This document shows, piece after piece, positions 59,054 through 64,000 of a stretch of 64,000 nucleotides of DNA. The position numbers and the translations under genes were made by a program. The notes under the pieces were generated by a model, which was not told where the DNA came from, did no database searches, and saw only the letters and a list, made by a program, of their open reading frames with translations. How positions within the stretch are numbered: the stretch's first letter is position 1; each line of letters opens with the position of its first letter. Source of the DNA: Pedobacter jejuensis (GTDB taxonomy: Bacteria > Bacteroidota > Bacteroidia > Sphingobacteriales > Sphingobacteriaceae); NCBI RefSeq assembly GCF_003725795.1, contig NZ_RBEE01000042.1:62001-126000 (forward strand), written 5' to 3'.

Positions 59054-61414
59054 TTAACTCATGGGTCTTACCTGAAGCTTAATTCCAGCCTCGGTTAAAA
59101 CCGTTTTAACATCGTTCATGGCCTCTGTACGAACTTCGCCGGCATTTGTTAAATCTGCAACCCATAATAAGGTTCGTATGGTTATTGCATATTCTCCGAA
59201 ATCCTGAAGAATAATTAATGGTTTAGGTATAGGCAGAACATGTTCATTTTTCGCCAGTTTATCTGCAATTAATTTACGGGTACTTTCTATATCCGTTTCA
59301 TAAGGTACACTGATATTAAATTCTACACGTTTGCTTCTATCCTGCATTGTCCAATTGATTAAATGCTGAGAAAGTAAATCTCCATTTGGAACAATAATAT
59401 CTGAGCCTTCTGCACTGTGAATTTTACTTGAACGGACACCAATTTCTTTAACTATACCCGATTTGGTTCCAATTTCGATCTGATCACCAATTTGTATTGG
59501 TCTTTCGAAAGCAATAATAACACCCGAAACTAGGTTATTTACAATGTTTTGTAAACCGAATCCAATACCAACACCTAATGCGCCAAGCATTATCGATAAT
59601 TTATCAATCGGGATACCTGCAGCCGCTACCGCTATAAAAAATCCAATCGTCCAAATGGCCAATCTAATCAGTAACATCATCGAATTTAAACCACTTCTTT
59701 TCCCTCCCGTTACCGCTTTTTCGTGTCCAAAGAAAAAACTAATAAAGCTTGAAATGATAGAGGATAGCCAGATAATGCAAATAAATATTGCAATACTTGC
59801 AAAGGTAAATTTGTAACTTCCTAAGCTTCTGGTTTCATAAAAGAAATTGGAAGTAGCGGTAGTAAGCACATCGTACAAAGTGATATTTCTAACAAACGAC
59901 ACAAAAAATACTAAACAGGCAATTACCCACAAATAACGCTGAAGGCGAAATTGCAATTCCTTATAATTGATAAAATCGGAAAAACGACTGGATTGATAAG
60001 CCTCAGTTTGCAAATAAATGGCCTCCAAAACCATTGTACAGAACACTTTTAGCGTAATACCGAGCATTAAACACTCAACAGCACTAACACCAAATATTTT
60101 AGCAAGTGATAATCTACCGGTAAGATTAAATATAATGGATAATAAAACCTGAATAATGGCAAATACAGCCAGCGCTTTTGTTGCCGGTGATGGATCTAAG
60201 CCGACAAATAATTTGCTTCTATTTTGAATAATTTTAACTCCTAAAACAATCAGCAATATCCCTGCAATAAATAGTCCCCAACGTTCTCCAAATGCAGAAT
60301 CTAATAAAATATCATCCAAAGCATAAAAAACCCATAACACAAGCAATGCAAACCAAATTAATTTCGATTGCTTGGTTAAAAATGGAAATATTAAAAAGCA
60401 CAAAGCACCTAATCGCAAAACTTCGAATGCATGCAATAATGACATGGTGGGATTTGCGAAAAGAAAAGGTACATACGTAAAGAATGCAAAAACTGAGCTC
60501 ACAAGCACACCTCGTTTTAAGAAATTAACTTGTGCCAGAATACTTTCTGCATCATCCATTTTTTTAACCCTCCGCATGTTTGAAATCATCCAGGAAGTAA
60601 GTAAACAAAATATGAGAATGCTTAACACTACAACAGAAATCTTACCACCAAGAAAAATGATGATAATTTTGCCCGAGCGTTCTAATGCTTTTGTAACGGT
60701 TTCGAAAAAAGAAGCTTCGTACTGGCCCGGCTTAGTTTCAAATAACGGTGCCTCTTCTCTCGACCACATCTTTATCTTCTTCGATATCGATAGATAAACC
60801 ATATCAGATGACAGGTTTTTAGTTTGTAAAAGGTTAACCGAAATCCGGCTACTTAACAGGTTAATCTTGATTAGTATCTGTCTTTCGGCCTTATTTAATT
60901 TATTGCCATCATTCAAAATTTCAGATAATTGCGTTTTTAATGTAGAATCAGAAACGTTACACTTCAATTCTGCATCATTCAGCATTTTATTTAAATCAGC
61001 GTTGCTTTTTTTTAATTGAGTAACGTATTCTGTTAAAGTGGCTTTGTTGGCCGATAAATTCTCCTCAACCTCAGCCAATATAATTACGGCGCTGTTAAGA
61101 CTCCGTAAATTCATATTGTTGCCATTTTTTTCAAATCGTAATTTAAATCCTTTAACCTTTTTAATAATATCTGGCAAGGTTTTTTCAATGCGGGAAACAT
61201 CGTAGCTGCGCTGTAAAAGAAATTTATCTCTATCTATTTTAAAATTGTAAGTTTCAATTTTGGTAACCAATAATGGAATTTGAGACTCATCGAGCAATTT
61301 AACTTGCTTATTCGCAATCGTATCTTTCTTTTGCGCAGATACTGGAGCAGAAGCAAAAATTAAGCAAATAAAAAAAGCAAAGGCAATAATTCTAGTGCAA
61401 CCAGATAAGGACAT
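59054..61414 (-). CDS. Large MscS-family mechanosensitive ion channel
   Basis: A 786-residue inner-membrane channel of the extended MscK/YbdG-like type. An N-terminal signal (FICLIFASAPVSAQ) precedes a periplasmic coiled-coil region of about 190 residues. About ten TM helices follow. The MscS pore helix and beta domain are near residues 600-700: GALGVGIGFGLQNIVNNLVS, FERPIQIGDQIEIGTKSGIV and VPNGDLLSQHLINWTMQDRS. It would open on membrane tension to release osmolytes. The 3' end faces dacB with only 6 bases between the genes and no terminator in the gap. Confidence 0.92.
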   Translation of the reverse strand: MSLSGCTRIIAFAFFICLIFASAPVSAQKKDTIANKQVKLLDESQIPLLVTKIETYNFKIDRDKFLLQRSYDVSRIEKTLPDIIKKVKGFKLRFEKNGNNMNLRSLNSAVIILAEVEENLSANKATLTEYVTQLKKSNADLNKMLNDAELKCNVSDSTLKTQLSEILNDGNKLNKAERQILIKINLLSSRISVNLLQTKNLSSDMVYLSISKKIKMWSREEAPLFETKPGQYEASFFETVTKALERSGKIIIIFLGGKISVVVLSILIFCLLTSWMISNMRRVKKMDDAESILAQVNFLKRGVLVSSVFAFFTYVPFLFANPTMSLLHAFEVLRLGALCFLIFPFLTKQSKLIWFALLVLWVFYALDDILLDSAFGERWGLFIAGILLIVLGVKIIQNRSKLFVGLDPSPATKALAVFAIIQVLLSIIFNLTGRLSLAKIFGVSAVECLMLGITLKVFCTMVLEAIYLQTEAYQSSRFSDFINYKELQFRLQRYLWVIACLVFFVSFVRNITLYDVLTTATSNFFYETRSLGSYKFTFASIAIFICIIWLSSIISSFISFFFGHEKAVTGGKRSGLNSMMLLIRLAIWTIGFFIAVAAAGIPIDKLSIMLGALGVGIGFGLQNIVNNLVSGVIIAFERPIQIGDQIEIGTKSGIVKEIGVRSSKIHSAEGSDIIVPNGDLLSQHLINWTMQDRSKRVEFNISVPYETDIESTRKLIADKLAKNEHVLPIPKPLIILQDFGEYAITIRTLLWVADLTNAGEVRTEAMNDVKTVLTEAGIKLQVRPMS

Positions 61415-61536
61415 GTTTATATTTTTCTGTAAATTTAGGATATAGACTGTAATATTGGTGTGAAGTTTGAATAGAATCGCAAAATTAGAACGATAATTTT
61501 AACTTACGTTATAGATTGACTTTAAATGCTTTATAA

Positions 61537-62661
61537 ATGATGTTAAAATTCCTTTATCTTTTTTTATGTATTCCAGGGCTTTTAGCTGCTCAACTTAAAG
61601 TTGATTTAACCGTTCACATTCCAAGTAAAACGGCTGACACTTTATTTATTGCAGGAAATTTTAATGATTGGAATCCAGGAAACAAAGCCTACAGTTTATC
61701 AAAAAAGGATAGTTTAACTTATGCTATCCAATTAAACTTACCTAAAGGAAACTTTGAGTTTAAAATTACGCGTGGTAACTGGGATAAGGCAGAATCTAAA
61801 AATGATGGCAAACCTATTGCAAACCGAACCCTAAATTTGAATGTTGATACCTCAATGAATATCAATGTTGCAAACTGGACGAATAATTTTAAGCCGATAA
61901 AAGAAGTTTACCACTACGGAGCAAATATTCATGTTGTAGATTCTGCGTTTATCATGCCTCAACTAAATAAACAACGACAGATTTCTATCTACCTTCCGAA
62001 AAACTATAAAACTTCCAAAAAGAAATATCCGGTGATTTACATGCATGATGGTCAGAATTTATTTCACTCCAATCCTCCACGAGGAAATGAATGGGCGGTT
62101 GATTCGGTAATGGATAGTTTGATTAAAAATGGTGCTAAGGAAATGATTATTGTGGCTATCGACCATGGTGGAAAAGACCGGCTGAAAGAATATAACCCAT
62201 ATGATAGCGAGTTTGGGAAAGGTGAGGGAATTGCATATGTATCCTTTTTGGTTGAAACATTGAAACCTTTTATAGATTCGAAGTATAGAACATTGAAAGA
62301 TGTGAAAAATACATCCATTGTCGGGAGTTCGATGGGTGGCCTAATTTCAATGTATGCGATAGCTAAATACCCGAAGGTTTTTGGTTCTGCTGGGGTTTTT
62401 AGTCCGGCGTTTTGGGTGGCACCAAAAATTTACGATGATATTGTACTTAGTTTACCAGGCATGACTGATAGCAAAGTGTATTTTGTTGCAGGCGATAAAG
62501 AAAGTACAGAGATGGTTCCTGATATGAAGAAAGCTTATAATATTTTGAATACGAGTGGTAAGAAGAAAAATGTAGTGTTTGTTGAAAAGGAAGATGGGAA
62601 ACATTCGGGATGGTTTTGGCATCGGGAGTTTGTTCCATTTTATAAATTTATAGCTTTATAA
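61537..62661 (+). CDS. Exported esterase with N-terminal CBM20/48-like domain
   Basis: A 374-residue protein; start ATG ATG with a signal ending near LLAAQ. Residues 20-110 form a starch-binding-like sandwich (TLFIAGNFNDWNPGNKAYSL, FEFKITRGNWDKAE). The C-terminal esterase domain (PF00756 type) has QISIYLPKNY, VIYMHDGQNLFHSNP, nucleophile S265 in TSIVGSSMGGLISMYA, and a histidine in EKEDGKHSGWFWHREF. Such proteins act as feruloyl, enterochelin-type or other esterases; substrate unknown. It is followed at once by REP-like hairpins. Confidence 0.85.
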   Translation: MMLKFLYLFLCIPGLLAAQLKVDLTVHIPSKTADTLFIAGNFNDWNPGNKAYSLSKKDSLTYAIQLNLPKGNFEFKITRGNWDKAESKNDGKPIANRTLNLNVDTSMNINVANWTNNFKPIKEVYHYGANIHVVDSAFIMPQLNKQRQISIYLPKNYKTSKKKYPVIYMHDGQNLFHSNPPRGNEWAVDSVMDSLIKNGAKEMIIVAIDHGGKDRLKEYNPYDSEFGKGEGIAYVSFLVETLKPFIDSKYRTLKDVKNTSIVGSSMGGLISMYAIAKYPKVFGSAGVFSPAFWVAPKIYDDIVLSLPGMTDSKVYFVAGDKESTEMVPDMKKAYNILNTSGKKKNVVFVEKEDGKHSGWFWHREFVPFYKFIAL

Positions 62662-62662
62662 T

Positions 62663-62840
62663 CCGTTGACTAAAGTCAACGGCAATGAAAATGCAATCGC
62701 CCAGAAAATTCATTGCCGTCAGTTTCAACTGATGTAAATTGCAATGAAATTGAAATCGCACAGCCAATTCAATTTACTAAGTCAATGACAGACAATGCAA
62801 TCGCCCAGAAAATTCATTGCCGTCAGTTTCAACTGACGGA
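62663..62840. repeat. REP-like cluster: two hairpins and a 43-bp direct repeat
   Basis: CCGTTGAC-TAAA-GTCAACGG (62663-62682) and CCGTCAGTT-TC-AACTGACGG (62820-62839) are perfect hairpins. A 43-bp block is repeated identically at 62690-62732 and 62794-62836, spaced 104 bases. It begins AATGCAATCGCCCAG and ends in the CGTCAGTTTCAACTGA half. The first hairpin begins 2 bases after the esterase stop codon and may also terminate it. Confidence 0.8.
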
Positions 62841-64000
62841 ACCTAAAACATTAGTTTAGGTATTTAGCCCATCGTATCATTTAGACTTTAGTCTTCTTTA
62901 GGCAGTTTTGAATTTTTGCCGAAGGATTATCAAACCCTTGTTACCTAAACCCGATTGAAGTGGAAACCAAAAGCTTTTTCAGCTTTTGTTGTAATGTAAA
63001 GGTACTGTCTTTAAAAGCAAATAAAATTTGATAAAAATTTAGCTTCTGAGAGGCATTAGTTTAAATGCCTTCCATTTGTAATATAGCGCAATAACTTTAC
63101 CTTTACTTCAGTGAAAGCTTCCTTCAGGAATTTTATCATGTGTAGCCTCGGAGTTTTCTGGGGCTATTATTTTTATCTCGTTATCAAACGCTGGATTATA
63201 GGCTTGGTCTTTTCTCCAAAGATAGTATGCCATTACCAATAGTTTTTTCTGTACCGCAACATAGCCCTTCATCTTTTTACCTGTTCTTTGATATACCCTT
63301 TCAAATAGGTTCTTGAATTGTGGCTGGTCATCGCGTACTGCACAGAGTGCGGGCATATGGAGAATTCTCCTTATTCTTGAATTGCCCTTTTTTGATATTT
63401 TTGTTCTTCCCACATGGTTTCGGGATTGATTTTCTACGATGTCGTAACCTGCATAACTCACCAATGAGCCTGCATTCTTAAAAAGCGCAAAGCCATTTGT
63501 TTCTGCTGCAATCACTGCAAATGATAATGTCCCTATCCCCTTTATGGATGTTATGTTCTTGCAATGGTCATTAAGAACCTGGTCTGTGCTGATGAGCTTT
63601 TCAATGGCGGTCTAAATCTCAAGGATCTTTTTTTCTATCAATCTCATAGTTTTGTTTAGTTGCTTAATGATATCCTTGCTTTGGAATTGGCTATGTTTTA
63701 TAGCTTCCAGCTGGTTGTTTAATGCGGTATGGAATTCGCTAAGGCTTTGATGCTGCCGTGTGTAACATCTAAGGTCAGCGAGCTTTTTAGTTGGTGGTAC
63801 CCATAGTTGCAGTTTTTTTTCTGCACCAATCTGTGCAAGTCCACGGGCATCAATCTTATCATTCTTAGACTTGGCGCCATTTGCCTGAAGATATTTTTTC
63901 GCCTTGTTTGGCAGTAGAATGCTTACTGAAACTGCTTGTCCGTCAATGAACCACGCAAGCTGCTCATGGTAAACCCCTGTTGCCTCCATTACACAAAAAA
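62841..64000 (-). mobile_element. IS110-family insertion sequence, partial, boundaries not defined
   Basis: The element contains the interrupted transposase (63108-64000) and its 3' non-coding flank. The flank (62841-63107) has no ORF; it holds ACCCGATTGAAGTGGAAA and a local hairpin AAAAGCT-TTTTC-AGCTTTT near 62970. IS110 elements lack terminal inverted repeats, so the right end cannot be placed by eye. The left part is beyond the window. Confidence 0.6.
63108..64000 (-). pseudogene. IS110-family transposase interrupted by an in-frame amber stop (5' end outside window)
   Basis: Read on the minus strand the frame enters at the window edge (FCVMEATGVYHEQLAWF, the typical IS110 segment of the DEDD/RuvC-like domain) and continues through SKNDKIDARGLAQIGAEKK. 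It meets one TAG at 63612-63614, directly after KKILEI. The same frame continues without a shift: TAIEKLISTDQVLNDH, then SIKGIGTLSFAVIAAETN, GSLVSYAGYDIVENQS and GRTKISKKGNSRIRRI, the Transposase_20 domain. A single base change (for example CAG to TAG) would explain the break, so it is a recent nonsense pseudogene or needs read-through. Confidence 0.88.

Noticed and set aside
60372-60797. 141-residue plus-strand ORF in the MscS gene
   Set aside because: Antisense to the transmembrane part of the channel gene; the open frame is a by-product of membrane-helix codons.
62690-62836. CRISPR repeat-spacer pair
   Set aside because: Only two copies, 43-bp repeats with internal REP hairpins, and a 61-bp spacer; it fits REP-like DNA better.
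1-64000. tRNA or rRNA genes
   Set aside because: I looked through the intergenic gaps for tRNA arm and anticodon patterns and for rRNA segments and saw none, though a dedicated search would be more sensitive.

Overview
The window is AT-rich chromosomal DNA of a Bacteroidota bacterium, most likely family Sphingobacteriaceae (Pedobacter-like). Evidence: a SusC/SusD pair, carboxypeptidase-regulatory/DUF5686 outer-membrane proteins, exact Bacteroidota -7 promoter boxes (TAnnTTTG) in front of several genes, almost no Shine-Dalgarno sequences, and split transketolase subunits. No rRNA, tRNA or CRISPR array was found.

Layout. 1-18.6 kb holds housekeeping and envelope genes: the tail of an M23-like peptidase, the peroxiredoxin bcp, split transketolase, an ECF sigma factor with its membrane and periplasmic partners, a class III aminotransferase, a two-component pair, two lipoproteins, an RluA pseudouridine synthase, panB, carA, an ABC-2 exporter, a pheS/Rieske-like lipoprotein/TetR operon, and kbl. 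18.6-22.5 kb holds a DUF5686 outer-membrane protein and trhO. 22.7-39.4 kb is a polysaccharide utilisation locus: a one-protein SusR-like sensor-regulator, SusC, SusD, a LamG lipoprotein, two GH144-type glycoside hydrolases, a GH43-like/discoidin protein, a GH3 beta-glucosidase and an esterase. The two GH144-type enzymes plus GH3 point to beta-1,2-glucan as substrate. 39.5-41.4 kb (minus strand) holds yebC and an SDR-type threonine dehydrogenase, which with kbl completes the glycine-forming threonine pathway. 41.8-53.2 kb is one long co-directional cluster for oxidation of sugars to 3-keto-glycosides and their later cleavage: Tat-exported small subunit, GMC dehydrogenase, cytochrome c, two Gfo/Idh/MocA oxidoreductases, four TIM-barrel isomerase/lyase proteins, a DUF1080 3-keto-disaccharide hydrolase and an MFS permease. 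53.3-53.9 kb is a toxin-antitoxin pair. 53.9-62.7 kb holds a lamin-tail surface protein, asd, dacB, an MscS channel and a CBM-esterase. The window ends in repeats and an IS110-family transposase broken by an amber stop.

The most unusual structure is not a gene. At least seven intergenic gaps (1.8, 2.8, 10.1, 21.1, 40.3, 44.2 and 49.1 kb) hold short tandem arrays with a strict 6- or 7-nt period. Each gap has its own word. In most of them a second arm further along is the degenerate reverse complement of the first, and arrays abut or overlap stop and start codons. At the loci I compared word by word (10.1, 21.1 and 49.1 kb), differences between words are largely transitions. One array pair encloses a separate 190-bp palindromic element that has a second copy at 14.9 kb.

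Working model (inference): the PUL frees gluco-oligosaccharides from beta-1,2-glucan, and the neighbouring 3-keto-glycoside cluster oxidises and cleaves glucosides in the periplasm. The two clusters together would give two routes for using beta-glucosides.
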